Source of the DNA: Patiria miniata
Taxonomy: Eukaryota; Echinodermata; Asteroidea; Valvatida; Asterinidae
Assembly (NCBI RefSeq): GCF_015706575.1
Contig: NW_024037052.1
Coordinates: 13,814,711-13,878,710, forward strand
Direction: 5' to 3'
Length of the DNA: 64,000 bases
The number at the start of each line of letters is the position of its first letter. The first letter of the stretch is position 1. Under the pieces are notes generated by a model. It did no database searches. It saw only the letters and a list, made by a program, of their open reading frames with translations, and had not been told where the DNA came from. Of this stretch, positions 10,883 to 21,698 are shown in pieces. The translations under genes and the position numbers were made by a program.

Positions 10883-11950
10883 ATTCATAAATACCTTTTC
10901 GGTAAAAAAAAATCATATAATTCGTTCAAAACATCCCGATTTTGTTCAACAAATTCACTTTATGCTTTTTGAATCATCCCTCCTGCAAAATAATGGAGTG
11001 TTCAGCTGGCGAGTAAGATGAAAACAACCCTTTTATGGAGATTGACGCGCGCGTATCATGTTCTATGCGATGTCGCGCAGAACGCACCTGGCGCGTTGCG
11101 TTTTGAATTTAGAACTATAAAATTCTAACTCCCTGGTAGTGTTGCGCATGCCTACGTGAGGATTGTGAACGTTCAACCAATGAAACGATAAGAGGCACTG
11201 GATTTTTAGGAGTCCACATTTTATTGTGACACTGGAAAAGTGTTTAAGACCAGCTAGCCATGTCTTTATCATCCGTTTAATACCGGCCACGTGACGGGCT
11301 CTCGACCAATAGGAATTTCTAAACTGTCTGAAGTATTTATGAATTTTGCTTAATGTCTTAGAAATACTGAAGTTCGCCGCTTGGCTCCACAATGTGGATA
11401 CCCGCGCACTTCGCGCTGATTCTTTAGTGATGATAATAAAACATAAACTTTTGGTCATCACATTCTGTGGAAATGGTCACAAGTATCAAGAAACAAGTGA
11501 CACAAGTATCAAGTGTTAGGTCTCCAGGTTTTTTCATTAAACATCATGACTGTGCGAGAAAAAGTAGAATTACTTAATTGTTAAAAAAAAAAGTTTGATT
11601 ACTCAGTCCGTGTTTTATTTTCACTCAGAAAAAAAGAGTTAAATTCTTAAACCGCTGTTTTGTAGCAACGCAAAAGTTATTTTGAACGAGACGCCCAACA
11701 TCGAATGAAATTGCAAACTATACACAAGTTGAAAAAAGTCAGGAGAAAAATAATCCAGTTTGTTGGAGAGCACGAAAGTGCAACTGTAACAAAAGTTACC
11801 AATACAAGGCCGTGGGAAGTCGAGAAAGGTACGTGTTTACAAAGTGCTTCGCTACGTTGACGATCTGTTATTTCCTGCTTCCTTCAATTTGATCTTGCTT
11901 TTGACTTTTGTTTTAGTATCAGTAGCCTCTTTCGCAATATTCATGTTACT
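10883..11950. other. Intergenic DNA upstream of LRR-TIR gene 1
   Basis: The first part (to about 11350) belongs to the copy-1-specific insertion and carries a GC-rich patch (GACGCGCGCGTATCATG near 11044). From about 11560 on, the sequence again matches unit 2 (about 22270 onward), apart from a diverged repeat at about 22486-22862 in unit 2. The open frame at 11063-11461 on the minus strand has no domain and is not called. Confidence 0.45.
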
Positions 11951-11999
11951 CTTGCCCATACAAATCGCATACCACGCTGATGTACACCACAGCACAGTG

Positions 12000-12117
12000 T
12001 TTTACGCGTGAGAAAGTGCCATTTCGAATGATCGCTGATCGAGTGCGAACGTTACTCTAGCTCTGAGATCGTATTCGACGCAGACGTTTTCATTACTTGT
12101 TTTAATCCCATCATCAG
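12000..12117 (+). other. Non-coding 5' exon of LRR-TIR gene 1 (start uncertain)
   Basis: A strong donor, CATCAG/GTAAGTACTG, ends an exon at 12117. The same donor occurs at 23306/23307 in unit 2, with conserved upstream sequence (AAGTGCCATTTCGAATGATC). Copy 1 has about 45 extra bases near 12045-12090. Together with the acceptor at 12656 this predicts a 539-base leader intron. The transcription start cannot be seen; 12000 is a guess. Confidence 0.6.
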
Positions 12118-12668
12118 GTAAGTACTGATAACTTGAATTTCCTCATTATTTTCCTAAAATCATTCATGGGGTTTTCAAGGCGCGATCCAAGGTTACAACC
12201 AATGATTTATGTTCATATCTTTCTCTTCGAAAGAAATGACGTCGGGTCATGTACCTGTGTTGTAGCCCATGTTTACATTGCATTGTGCACTACTTTCGTT
12301 TGAAGCAACAAAATTGCTCAAAATCTTCAGTAGGGCGCATAGCAGCAAACATGCGGAAATTTCAGCTCAGTGGTTTATATTATGCATTTTTTGGAAAAGA
12401 GGGAAAACATTTAGGGGTCTCGTAAAAAGGTGTGCCCGCCACCTTCACGATTGCTTCTTCCAAAACGATACTATTTCAGGCGGAATAATTTCACAGGGTA
12501 TCTAGTAGTATTTATCTGAGTTCCCTTTTAGCGGGGATTTTCTCTGTAAATGGGTATAGATCCGTAATTATCAGTGACGCTGTATGAGCCTTAAATGAAC
12601 TAATCTACCGAAAGCTGAGGTTCAGGAAAATTCTTTTTGGTAATTTATGTTCACAGGCTAGTCTGGCG

Positions 12669-14546
12669 ATGGCATCCCTTGTTGTTAGTTTGTTGATTCT
12701 GGTCTGGTTCCTAGAACCATCGACTCTGGGTTCCGCTTCACCGCTAGACCATCAATCCCTATGCGACATTGACGCGTGTGAGTGCGAGTTTGAATACAAC
12801 CAAACCGCCGTGACTTGCAAGGTGCTCTATGCCGGCTTTGACTTCACCAACTTACGGAGTGTGAGCCAAGTTCCATCAGGTCCATGGACTCTCAAGTTCC
12901 AGGCAGCGCTCTATAACGGATTTGGCACGCCGAGCGCGAACGGTTCTTGGTATCCCCTTGCCATACCAAGCACCGTGTTCCCCTCACTGGATGAAGCATC
13001 ACTTCCCAAGTTCAAGTTGGTCATTGAAGGGGTCAACTTGATATCAGTGGCAAACGGAGCCTTTTCTGGCCTGGCTTTGGACAGTGTTGAGTTCAGTGAT
13101 GTCCGGATGACCGATTTACCCTTAGATAGTTTCTTGGATCAGAGCGCGTCGTTGAAACGCATCCGCGTCTTCAAAGTGCTCCAGCTCAATGATACTTCAA
13201 TAAGACCTCCAATGTTTCACTCTTTCCAAGCTCTCGAGGAAATCGAAATCGACCACGTGCAATTGCCTTTCCAGTATCTCCGCAATCACTCTTTCTACAA
13301 CTTGCCATCCCTGAATTACGTTCGTCTCATCTATTCACCGCTAGCAGCAATATCGCCGAACGCATTCGATGGCGTCCCAAACTTGGCGTTCCTAGAGTTA
13401 AGCAATTGCGAACTCCAACGTGTACCCACTGCCCTACTGAGCAAGCTGGACAATTTGACTCTGCTGAATCTCGCCTGGAACAACATCAAAAATGTAGGCC
13501 CAGCTGACGTGGAAGCCGTGAAGCAAGCACCGTCACTCTTTACGTTTATCGTGATAGAGAATCCTTTCAGTTGTACATGCGAGCTGCTTGAATTTGTGAA
13601 TCTGCTTAACGATGATATTATTCTGGATTTCATGGGATGGTATGGCTACCTGTACGATGCCAGCCGTGATGCATTTGGTATCGGTAAGCCGCGGCCTGGA
13701 TACCACTGCGCTAGCCCCGTACAGACTTTCGGAAAGTCCCTTCTGGATTTCAGTCTTGTGGAATACTTGAAATCCAACTGTGACTTAAGAAGCACAGCAC
13801 AACCCGTAAATAATGTATCGCCTCCTAGACAGGATTTCGTAGACTCCTCTACAGTCAAACGATTGGCTGTGTCCATCATTTCCGCTCTTGTGGCGTTAGG
13901 TATCGTAGTTGTAGCAGTGGCGGTTATATTGCACAGAAAGATAAAGATAAGATGGGTAGGGTTGTTTAGACGATATGAGCGTCAATATGACGTCTTGAAT
14001 GAAGTCAATCATGAGGAATACACATATGACGCTTACATCTGTCATCATGAAGATATGGACATATTTATCGCTGAAAAGATGATTCCACGCCTGGAGGAGG
14101 AGCCTAATAACTTCCGGCTGTGTCTGTCGTTTAGAGATTTCCTCGTTGGTGCAGACAAGCTGGACAACGTGGCGACTGCAATGGCGAATAGCCGCCTAGT
14201 GATCGCTCTCCTGGATGCCAATTTCATCGCCAGTGGCCAGTGTATGCTTGAATTGAACATGGCGTGTTCACGCATGCTGGAGGCCGGCGTAGGCGCCTAT
14301 CCAGCCGCAGCCGAGGCCATCCCTCCACATGCTCCAGCCCAGGGCACGACTAGTCTTCTGCTTGTGTTGCTTGACGCACTTCCAGTAGACGCATTACCAG
14401 GCACCGTGGCGGCGCTTCGGGACAAGATCACGTGTCTCGAATGGAAGGAGAATGAAGAAGAGAGATGCTGGCAGCAGTTATCAACCTCGATCCAAGCCGT
14501 GCGACCCCAGGCAATTCAGCAAGTGGACATTGCGGAAAACACCTAA
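12669..14546 (+). CDS. Toll-like LRR-TIR receptor (intact copy)
   Basis: This 625-residue protein has a signal peptide (1-23), a Cys-rich N-terminal cap (Cys32, 37, 39, 50), about six or seven irregular leucine-rich repeats (about 113-295), an LRR C-terminal cap (Cys302, Cys304, Cys347, Cys371), a membrane helix (about 399-421) and a TIR domain (about 451-612). TIR box 1 is YDAYICHH (453-460); box 2 is LCLSFRDFLVG (484-494), where Val493 replaces the usual BB-loop proline; box 3 is near CLEW or CWQQL (589-604). An Ala/Pro-rich insert sits at about 541-560. The ectodomain is short for a TLR. By family it would sense a ligand at the membrane and signal through TIR adaptors; this is inferred. 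An acceptor (TTCACAG, 12650-12656) lies 12 bases before the ATG, so coding sequence is one exon after a leader intron. Confidence 0.92.
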   Translation: MASLVVSLLILVWFLEPSTLGSASPLDHQSLCDIDACECEFEYNQTAVTCKVLYAGFDFTNLRSVSQVPSGPWTLKFQAALYNGFGTPSANGSWYPLAIPSTVFPSLDEASLPKFKLVIEGVNLISVANGAFSGLALDSVEFSDVRMTDLPLDSFLDQSASLKRIRVFKVLQLNDTSIRPPMFHSFQALEEIEIDHVQLPFQYLRNHSFYNLPSLNYVRLIYSPLAAISPNAFDGVPNLAFLELSNCELQRVPTALLSKLDNLTLLNLAWNNIKNVGPADVEAVKQAPSLFTFIVIENPFSCTCELLEFVNLLNDDIILDFMGWYGYLYDASRDAFGIGKPRPGYHCASPVQTFGKSLLDFSLVEYLKSNCDLRSTAQPVNNVSPPRQDFVDSSTVKRLAVSIISALVALGIVVVAVAVILHRKIKIRWVGLFRRYERQYDVLNEVNHEEYTYDAYICHHEDMDIFIAEKMIPRLEEEPNNFRLCLSFRDFLVGADKLDNVATAMANSRLVIALLDANFIASGQCMLELNMACSRMLEAGVGAYPAAAEAIPPHAPAQGTTSLLLVLLDALPVDALPGTVAALRDKITCLEWKENEEERCWQQLSTSIQAVRPQAIQQVDIAENT

Positions 14547-15356
14547 ACTTTTGACTTGGGCCTAACTGCACAGACTGCACAGGCTGAGAAATTGCCAGGG
14601 CAAATAGCAATGAACCAAATATCACAGATATTTGAATAATTTTGTACATATGCAAAAGATAATGTAAGTTCACCCTTGGTGCCGCGCTTCTGGAACCCTC
14701 GAATAGAGTAAAGTGTGAAAGTTTGTAGACTTTGCATTTACTTTGTATTAATTGATTCAACCCCAAAACGGTATTTGTAAATTACACAACACTTACTGAA
14801 CTGATAAATTACTTTATTTGTAAGATATTTGTCGTGCCAAACATGATCTCTCGCTTATGGTGAATACATGCAGGCTTTCAGCAAATAATCACATTCCTAA
14901 ATCGGTGTACGTAGGGAGAATAGGATTTGGGTGGTCATCGGGTGTCAATTGAAAGTAAGTGAAATAGAAAACTAAAATACCTTGGCACGGTTTTCATTAT
15001 TGTCTGAATAAAATTGAAAGAGCAAATATGTATCAAACAAAATCTAAACTTATTGATTTATCCTTGGTTCCAATGAGTCGTTTACATGAGTTCACCAATA
15101 CGCCTAATTTGCTCAGGCCAAACCCACCAAACGTAAAACACATCGGCTTTAGGTGGGTAAATCTTTGCATCGTTCAACATCCTCTTTTTCACGCATTAAA
15201 AATTGAAAACAAGAATACGTCGCCGGTTAGGAGACAAAGGGTCAAGATATGAAAGTTCGTAGGTCTCGATGAAATTCGTTTTCTCCGATCTCCAAGTTAT
15301 TATTTTTTTCCAAACGGAATGTATTTTGTGGTTTGTTAAAACTCGTTCTACCAAAA
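14547..15356 (+). other. 3' flank and likely 3'UTR of LRR-TIR gene 1
   Basis: The first 250 bases are nearly identical to 31066-31310 in unit 2 and the similarity continues to about 15434. An AATAAA signal lies at 15007-15012, about 460 bases after the stop codon, and is a plausible polyadenylation signal. Confidence 0.5.
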
Positions 15357-15752
15357 GCCGGGCCCACACCTTCCCAAATTTACCGCTTTCCCGGATCACC
15401 CTACCACTGGTATGTTTTTTCACCGTTGTGGTTAGACCGCAACGTATACCCGCACACATTGCCCGATTCCGTCCTTTACTCGGTCACATGACAATCAGTC
15501 ACATGATGACCAGTCACATGATGTCAACCATGTGACTTCCTTTTTTAATCGGATTGGCAAACATAAGTATTGCGTCCAGTGAAATCGGAAACAGTGAAAT
15601 CGGATGAGAAAAGAAATCAAACATGTTTGATTTCATCGGGTCGCCCGGTACGTACACGGTCAGATCGGTACGAATTTTCAGCGCACACCTGTTTACGATT
15701 GCCCGATGATCTGGGAAACCGGTAAAATCGGGAAGGTGTGCGTTGGGCTAAA
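15357..15752. mobile_element. Inverted-repeat MITE at the unit junction
   Basis: The ends are inverted copies of AGCC followed by GCACACCTTCCC and ACCGGTTTCCC (left about 15357-15400, right about 15708-15752). The left end is also present at 31822-31898 in unit 2, where the rest is missing. The duplication junction therefore falls inside or next to this element. No coding frame. Confidence 0.7.
15481..15536. repeat. Cluster of TCACATGA-type motifs
   Basis: GGTCACATGACA, AGTCACATGATG, AGTCACATGATG and ACCATGTGACT follow each other at about 13-18 base spacing inside the junction MITE. The core is an E-box (CACATG). It may simply be a short tandem repeat. Confidence 0.5.
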
Positions 15753-15771
15753 AATGACAAATCAGTCATTG

Positions 15772-17289
15772 TATTAGTACAACTGTGTTGATAATGGAAG
15801 ATAATTATAGAGATTCATTTTCATATTGCTCCTGAAAATAAATACAAATAACGACACAAATGAAAATTAAAAATTTAATCATAATAGTCTTTACAAAGTC
15901 AAGTAGTGAACAATATATTTGTGTGAAATCTTTCAGAGATATTCCTTATTTGAGTTTAGACTTGACATTGAACGTTTTGCGTGAATAACAAAACTTCTTA
16001 TCCTTAAATATGAGTAATTAAGTGAATTTGTAAAAGCATCTTTTTCCGCAATACCCTAGCAAAAAACAAATATTTTCCAACCCGAGCTTTTCTGACTGTT
16101 TAGCCTCCAGTCTTGCGCATCTTTTGATACCAAAAAATTCTGACCATGGGTTACCGCGCAGCGAAAATTACTGAATTTCCCCATATGTAGTGTATACAAA
16201 GCAGAATTACCATTGGTGATATGGATAATTAATTAGCCATAATTCCAAAACCCTTGAACTTTTAGTTCTGAAATTTCTTGGTTATGTTTATATTAAGTTG
16301 TTATATGCATGCACAGAGTTTCATAATTGTTCGTCACTCGATGGCCGAGATAAGAGGAGGGGGCCTGAACTTTTGGGTGAAAAGCGTTTTAAAAAGTGAA
16401 CAATACACACCTGACTTTTTATACAACATGACAATTTGCAAGGTTGAACTATCGTAATTATTGTAACCAACTTACTTGTTCGTTGATATTTGTAGCCTTT
16501 TGCTTTTCATTTGACTTATCCTTTTCCAAACTAACTAAATGCAGTATATTGTGACTATGACGGAGTACTCAATTTTTTATTGCATTATTAAACAACACAC
16601 TGTCGAAATTTACAATATGCAATTACAGACTCAGCATTACCTTTACTATATGATGAAAGCGATATAACATGAACATGAAATAAGCAAGTTATTCTTTCTA
16701 ATAACCGGTTCTTACAAACATTTACGTCAAGGGTTTTAATTTGGGGAGATTATAATATCCCCATTTTTTTTCGGACGGGCTGTAGGATAAATTCCCAGAT
16801 TTTGTTTTAACTGAAGTAAAACTCTGTTGAACATGAACTTCACTTCCTCCTACCAATTGTTTTCAACATACGTTCGTGCTCTCGGCACCCGGGTGCCCCC
16901 TCCCCAACCAATTGAACATTTTGAATTGAAAAAAATGCGCATATCATTTGCCTTCAGTGCTCCCTCCCCTTGAAAAATATGTGCACCCCACGTGCCCCTC
17001 AGAAGTGCAACCCTAGTTACGCCACTGCCTCTTGAACTCGTTGCTCCATTTATATATTTATTTTTCTATTTCAAAATATTTATACAGGATACAAAATATC
17101 AGCTCAAAGGCTGTTTTTTTTACATAATGGTCCTGTGATAAGAAATAAAACTAAATATTGAGAGAAAAAATAAAATGGTAAAATAGTAAAATGGACAATT
17201 ACGATCGACAATTAAGAGGCGACGCAGTGTGTCGTCTATAGTGCACCATATGAAACTGTGTTGATGACTTAAACCAACACGTATAAAGG
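15772..17289. other. Unit-2 left flank with decayed G/C-run repeat, no gene
   Basis: Matches the unit-1 flank. A decayed form of the CACGTGCCCC repeat lies at about 16870-17030 and ends GTTACGCCACTG. After it comes an AT-rich insertion (about 17045-17215) absent from unit 1. The uninterrupted target site of the palindromic element of unit 1 is at about 17262-17275. Confidence 0.5.
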
Positions 17290-18491
17290 ACAGAATATAT
17301 TGGACACTAGCCGCGTCTATTGTGTGTTAATGTTGTGGATAACTTGAGGTGAAAATGAAAGTATAATTACACTTGTCTGGGCCCACATGTCATCTTGGCA
17401 TTGTGCCAAGTTCAACACGTCTCATCCTGTTTGCCAGACATTACTCACATTTGTACAAGGAAATGAAAACTATCTATGTCATCATGATTGTTAAAACAGA
17501 CATGGTATGTAAGAGCGGTTATTCTATAAGCTCATTAAATCTTAGGGGCACCAACACCCAGTCCCTTAGTTCTTAACATATTGTAAGGCCAATCTGAAAC
17601 AATTAATTATGAAATTTGCTTTAACCTTCGGTCATGTCCTTTGAAGGAAAATACAATTTTATCATGATTGTCTAATTAACAGAAATCGTATGCAAGAGCG
17701 ATTCTTATATAAGCCCATGAAAGATTAGGGACACAAACACTCCGTCCTCAACATTTGCAATGCCACTGTAAAACAATTAATTAAAAAAATATGAAATTCG
17801 GTTTAACCTTAGTCATTTTCTTTGAAGAAAAAAATAGAATTAAGGATTTTATATTTCCTTGTGTGTGACCCTTGACTGATAATCAATGGAATTATTTTGG
17901 ATAATACCTACCACAATGCATCATCCATAACTACGGTGTCCCGCAGAACATTGGTCACTTTTAGATTCGTTTAGATGCGTTCATACATTAAAAACAAATA
18001 ATTGACCATAATATCACTTGATTAAGTTACTTCTAAATATGAGATCAATTCAAACTAATTTATGCCAGTTACTTTGAAACGACAGTTCTTCAAAGATAAT
18101 GACCACCGCCTATGCTTTCCATTATTAAAGGTAAAGAATGTCTCATTGGATATATCGTTATAAGCTGTAAACCCCTGTGTGTGTGATTTTTGTGTTCAAT
18201 GTGTAAGGAGAGATAATTGTGAGGTTGAATCAACAGTTCTCCACAATCAATTGTCAGGTTCTGGTATAGAATATAATGTGAATTAAAAGCTTTAATAGCC
18301 AGCTGTTCCTCGGCTGATTCGAGATTATTGCGTTGTTAAGATCTCGTCCAGTAATTCCCATTTCCCTAAGTACAAAATCACACCCAATGGTTTTACAAAC
18401 TTATGTTTTGCTTAAAATACGCGTGGAAGCCTATAACACTGTTGGTTACATTAGCCTGTAAATGCATTTCTTAATACTTTCTTAAGGGGTT
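17290..18491. other. 3' flank of Ig receptor gene 2, no gene
   Basis: Highly similar to 4763-5870. Unit 2 carries a stretch near 17790-17890 that is missing or shortened in unit 1. No coding signal recognised; it probably includes the 3'UTR of the minus-strand Ig gene. Confidence 0.45.
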
Positions 18492-20255
18492 TTATACATC
18501 ACCACGAACATCAGCGTAGAGTGTCTTCTCAGCGCGGTCGTGAATCATCTGGCTGGCCTCTGTTTGCTCCTTGAGATCCAAGTCAGCGTATACGAGCCCC
18601 TCAGCATTCTTTTGTTGTCGACCTGTGTCTTCTGGCCGGGCATGCTCACCATCTGTCCCGTCTGCTCCTGCTGTGCCCCGTGCGGAGGTAGGGTTGCAGG
18701 TTGCGTAGATGACTGGGCCGCTACTCGCTGCGTCTTTCCCCTCGGTGCTTGGAGATTGGCCGCTCACATGGCTATCGGGGTTAGTTGGAGATGATACCGC
18801 GTAGTGTTGTACCACTCCACGTTTAGACTCGTCTACAGCGGCATACAAAACGGCCTGACTCTCTAACGCTGCCTTGGGTGATTCCTGGCTGCTAGAAGGA
18901 CCGACGTGTATTCTCGGTTCTTGTGGAGGCTCTTCGTATATGGGGGAAATCTCTGGTGTTGTCGTGGAACCGGCGCGTCCGTCTTCTCGAGATAGTCTCT
19001 CGGCTGGGCTCGATCCGTCAGCATTCTGTTTACTCTTCTTCAAGTAGCATGAGAGTACGGTTATAGTGAAGATGAGGAAACTCACCCCAAGGGTACCTGC
19101 AATGATTACACCCGAGGGAAGACCTTCAGACGCATCATCACCACGGAAATCACTGTCGTTGTTGGTTTCTCCCGTTTTCTTTCCTCTAGTGGTCGTTGGA
19201 TATGTTCGTGCAGGCGGAGTTGTCGATGGAGATGGAAGAACAACCAAAAATGACTCATTTACAATTCGATTTGATTCTCCTGTTGGAACCTCAGAACATC
19301 TTATACGAGAGTTGTTGTGTTCTTCGGCTGACAAGTCAAGAATCTTTAGAGTCCGACCTCGTGGACCAAGCTCATATTTACCCTCATACTTGTTCAAGTT
19401 GGAGAGATGTACGGACACTGATGTTTTTTTCACCAGCCACTTATATATTGAAACTTTCGCTTCAGGTGTTGCGTTGAGGTGGCAGGTAAACGTTGCTTCT
19501 TGCCCCTCGTGCAAAGTGACTGATGAAGGGGAGACGTAAACAACTGTTGGTATTTGGAGAGGTGTCAGGGAGCAGTTTGGACCACTGCTATCGGGCCCCG
19601 CCACACATGTGAACTCCTTCATGTTGTCAGTTTCGTTCAGGACGAGCTCACTCGAATGGACATGTCCCGGCTCTATTGTACGTGAAATGTCTTTTCGTTC
19701 ACTTCGATCACTCGGTAGCGATTCAAACCAGGTCAAGAGGCTCGGTGAGTCTTCGGGTGAGAGAGTGCATCTTAACAAGATCCTTGTGCCGATGGTCGGA
19801 TGCGAAGGGTGTATCTCACACGAAGGAGGGAACTTTGGTGGTAGACGATTGACTATCAGTGAGATCTCATCAGACATGTATGGACGATCAGTGTAAAGGA
19901 AACAGCTGTATTGCCCACTGTCTTCTGGTTGTGCGTTACGGATGTCAATCCGGTAATGTCTATTTTCATAAACACTGTCGTCTATTCGAGCTGTTATCCG
20001 TGTCCCAAGCCCAGTAATTTGCACCGTGGTACAAGACACTAATCTTTGTTCTGTCGTTTGCCTGTTTCGTCTGTAGTACCACGATAGATGATCGTTACAG
20101 TCACGGGTTGCATACACGGACCAACAAGTCAGTGTGATATTGCTGCCAGCATCGACCATCAAACTGGGTGGAGAAATTCCTTTAAAGTAGCCATCCGCGT
20201 TACAGAGAGTTGCTCCAATAAGCAGGAACGTAAAAAAAAGCATTTTGTATTCCAT
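18492..20255 (-). CDS. Three-Ig-domain type I receptor with ITIM/ITSM-like tail (copy 2)
   Basis: This 587-residue single-exon paralogue of the gene at 5871-7652 is intact. I start it at the ATG at 20255 rather than the upstream in-frame ATG at 20294, because this gives a 20-residue signal peptide (ends LCNA) that aligns residue for residue with copy 1. Ig1 has Cys44, Trp59 and DSGQYSC (Cys118); Ig2 Cys163 and Cys217; Ig3 Cys258, Trp273 and Cys320. The membrane helix is about 383-405. Tail tyrosines are 440 (YEEP), 471 (VLYAAV), 485, 517 (VIYATC), 556 (LVYADL) and 580 (TLYADV). The tail is far better conserved between copies than the three Ig domains, as in receptors whose ligand side evolves fast. 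Its head-to-head partner at 29190 is broken. Confidence 0.88.
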   Translation of the reverse strand: MEYKMLFFTFLLIGATLCNADGYFKGISPPSLMVDAGSNITLTCWSVYATRDCNDHLSWYYRRNRQTTEQRLVSCTTVQITGLGTRITARIDDSVYENRHYRIDIRNAQPEDSGQYSCFLYTDRPYMSDEISLIVNRLPPKFPPSCEIHPSHPTIGTRILLRCTLSPEDSPSLLTWFESLPSDRSERKDISRTIEPGHVHSSELVLNETDNMKEFTCVAGPDSSGPNCSLTPLQIPTVVYVSPSSVTLHEGQEATFTCHLNATPEAKVSIYKWLVKKTSVSVHLSNLNKYEGKYELGPRGRTLKILDLSAEEHNNSRIRCSEVPTGESNRIVNESFLVVLPSPSTTPPARTYPTTTRGKKTGETNNDSDFRGDDASEGLPSGVIIAGTLGVSFLIFTITVLSCYLKKSKQNADGSSPAERLSREDGRAGSTTTPEISPIYEEPPQEPRIHVGPSSSQESPKAALESQAVLYAAVDESKRGVVQHYAVSSPTNPDSHVSGQSPSTEGKDAASSGPVIYATCNPTSARGTAGADGTDGEHARPEDTGRQQKNAEGLVYADLDLKEQTEASQMIHDRAEKTLYADVRGDV

Positions 20256-20870
20256 CTGTTTTATAAGTGTTACCTTCTTTTGTTTTAAAAGCAAGTTTTA
20301 AGAAGAAAAAAACAGTTCATGTTTTATGAGTTTTGGCTCAACGCTCAATTGTAGATGCAGCTCTGCGTATTTGGTTTGAACTAACGACATTTCCAACGCT
20401 TGAGCAACGTCCTAAAAAAGTCACAAATCAACGACAATTTCTCGCTGTGCATTAATAGTATAGTTCAAAGGAAGATCGGTCGCCTGAATCGAAAGCAGCT
20501 CTGAGTTCATTGCTCCCTCCCCCTTCCCATCATCACATCCGTAACGTCACAGTCACTGACATTATTCCCTCAAAATACATTCTTTTTGGCTGGAAATCTA
20601 TCAAGTGTAACCGGAAACAATGTTATGACAAGCGGAAGCCTTAAGCCCATTTAAGTACGAACGTTCCTTGTTGTATATATATTCTCTCATCTCTCCAGCT
20701 ATACGGAACCGCTCCGTAGAAGTTTTGGGGACGATTTTGCCACCCGTATGATGCTGAGTATTAATGAACAGGGTTTTTTTTATTATTAATTAACAGTTTT
20801 CGTAAAATATAAAGAACCGTTAGCGAACAGCAAGCTCATTTAAAGTAGTTATGTAATGTAATCTGATCTA
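20256..20870. promoter_or_regulatory. Upstream region of Ig receptor gene 2
   Basis: Shares with unit 1 the AAGTGTAACCGGAAACAATG stretch and a TTGTATATATATT followed by CATCTCTCCAGCTATA (about 20673-20705). It presumably contains the promoter reading leftward. Confidence 0.4.
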
Positions 20871-20884
20871 AGTTTGTAGGCATA

Positions 20885-20995
20885 TAAGAAGTGGCGTAAA
20901 TCTGTGCCAGCGAGTGGGGGGGGGGGGGGGGATGGGGGATGACCAAAATCCAAAAATTGCACGGCCGTGGAAATTCAAAAGGGGGGGGGGTTGTA
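20885..20995. repeat. G-run dispersed repeat
   Basis: AGTGGCGTAAATC leads into a long G run (about 20914-20930) and another G10 run near 20982. The GTGGCGTA start is shared with other G/C-run repeats in the window (for example 34074, 61917). It has no counterpart in unit 1. Confidence 0.5.
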
Positions 20996-21061
20996 TTCTG
21001 TTTGTATTCTGACAAAGATTAGTCAGTTATTGGCCCAAAACGGGAAAATGTCCAGTTACAT

Positions 21062-21698
21062 TCACCGACACCACGAACTGACATCCGGTGGTCAGCGATG
21101 CAGAAATACAAATCGGAGAAAAACGCTTTTAAAGGTTGGACACGAATTTACTCAGTAAAATAATCATCTATTTTAGAGGTTTTAGTATCACTTAACGTGA
21201 AAATGCTTTAACTACTCAATTATAAACGTTATATTGTGAAAATATGCTTAGTTAATTAGCAACTAAATGATTAAGATGGGTGTCAGTTCGTGAAAACGAA
21301 AGCTTAAATGTTTTTGGAGAGTGCATGCATGCAATAGCGTTAGGGAGTGTCAGTTCGTGAAAACAAAAATTGACGTGTTTTTCTCCAACACGTCAATTTT
21401 CGTTTTCACGAACTGACACTCCCTAACGCTTTGCATTCGCGCACTCTCCGAAAACACGTAAATTGTTGTTTTCACGAACTGACACCCTGTGCAGTGTCAC
21501 TTCGTGGTAACCAAAAACACCAGAATTAACCAATTTCTTGAAAATTCATCAGTAAAATTGCTTATTTTAGATGATTTCAGCAATTTTAACTTCGTCATGT
21601 TAAACCTCATGATACAAACTGCTAATATCGGCCAAAAAAAAAAATTTGAATTTTGCAAATTTTTTGTACACATGTGATGCAGTTCGTGGTGTCGGTGA
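21062..21698. mobile_element. Inverted-repeat element with CAGTTCGTGAAAAC units
   Basis: The ends are inverted copies of TCACCGACACCACGAACTG (21062-21080 and 21679-21698). Internal motifs GTGTCAGTTCGTGAAAAC recur in both orientations (about 21280, 21345, 21397, 21466), forming a smaller palindrome centred near 21385. Unit 1 has the uninterrupted sequence at about 8930, so the insertion followed the duplication. No transposase. Confidence 0.8.

Larger units (their letters stand above)
2157..15434. repeat. Segmental duplication, unit 1 (Ig receptor + LRR-TIR receptor)
   Basis: This stretch lines up in order with 15772-31900. The matching landmarks are the start (AGTACAACTGTGT at about 2165 and 15777), the minus-strand Ig gene, the head-to-head spacer, the non-coding 5' exon, the LRR-TIR gene, and the 3' flank ending at CACCGTTGTGGTTA. 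Unit 1 is about 13.3 kb and unit 2 about 16.1 kb; insertions in each explain much of the length difference. Boundaries are approximate because they were placed by eye. Confidence 0.85.

Noticed and set aside
20256-20294. Upstream ATG extending Ig gene 2 by 13 residues
   Set aside because: The extension is Lys-rich, would displace the signal peptide from the N-terminus, and has no counterpart in copy 1.
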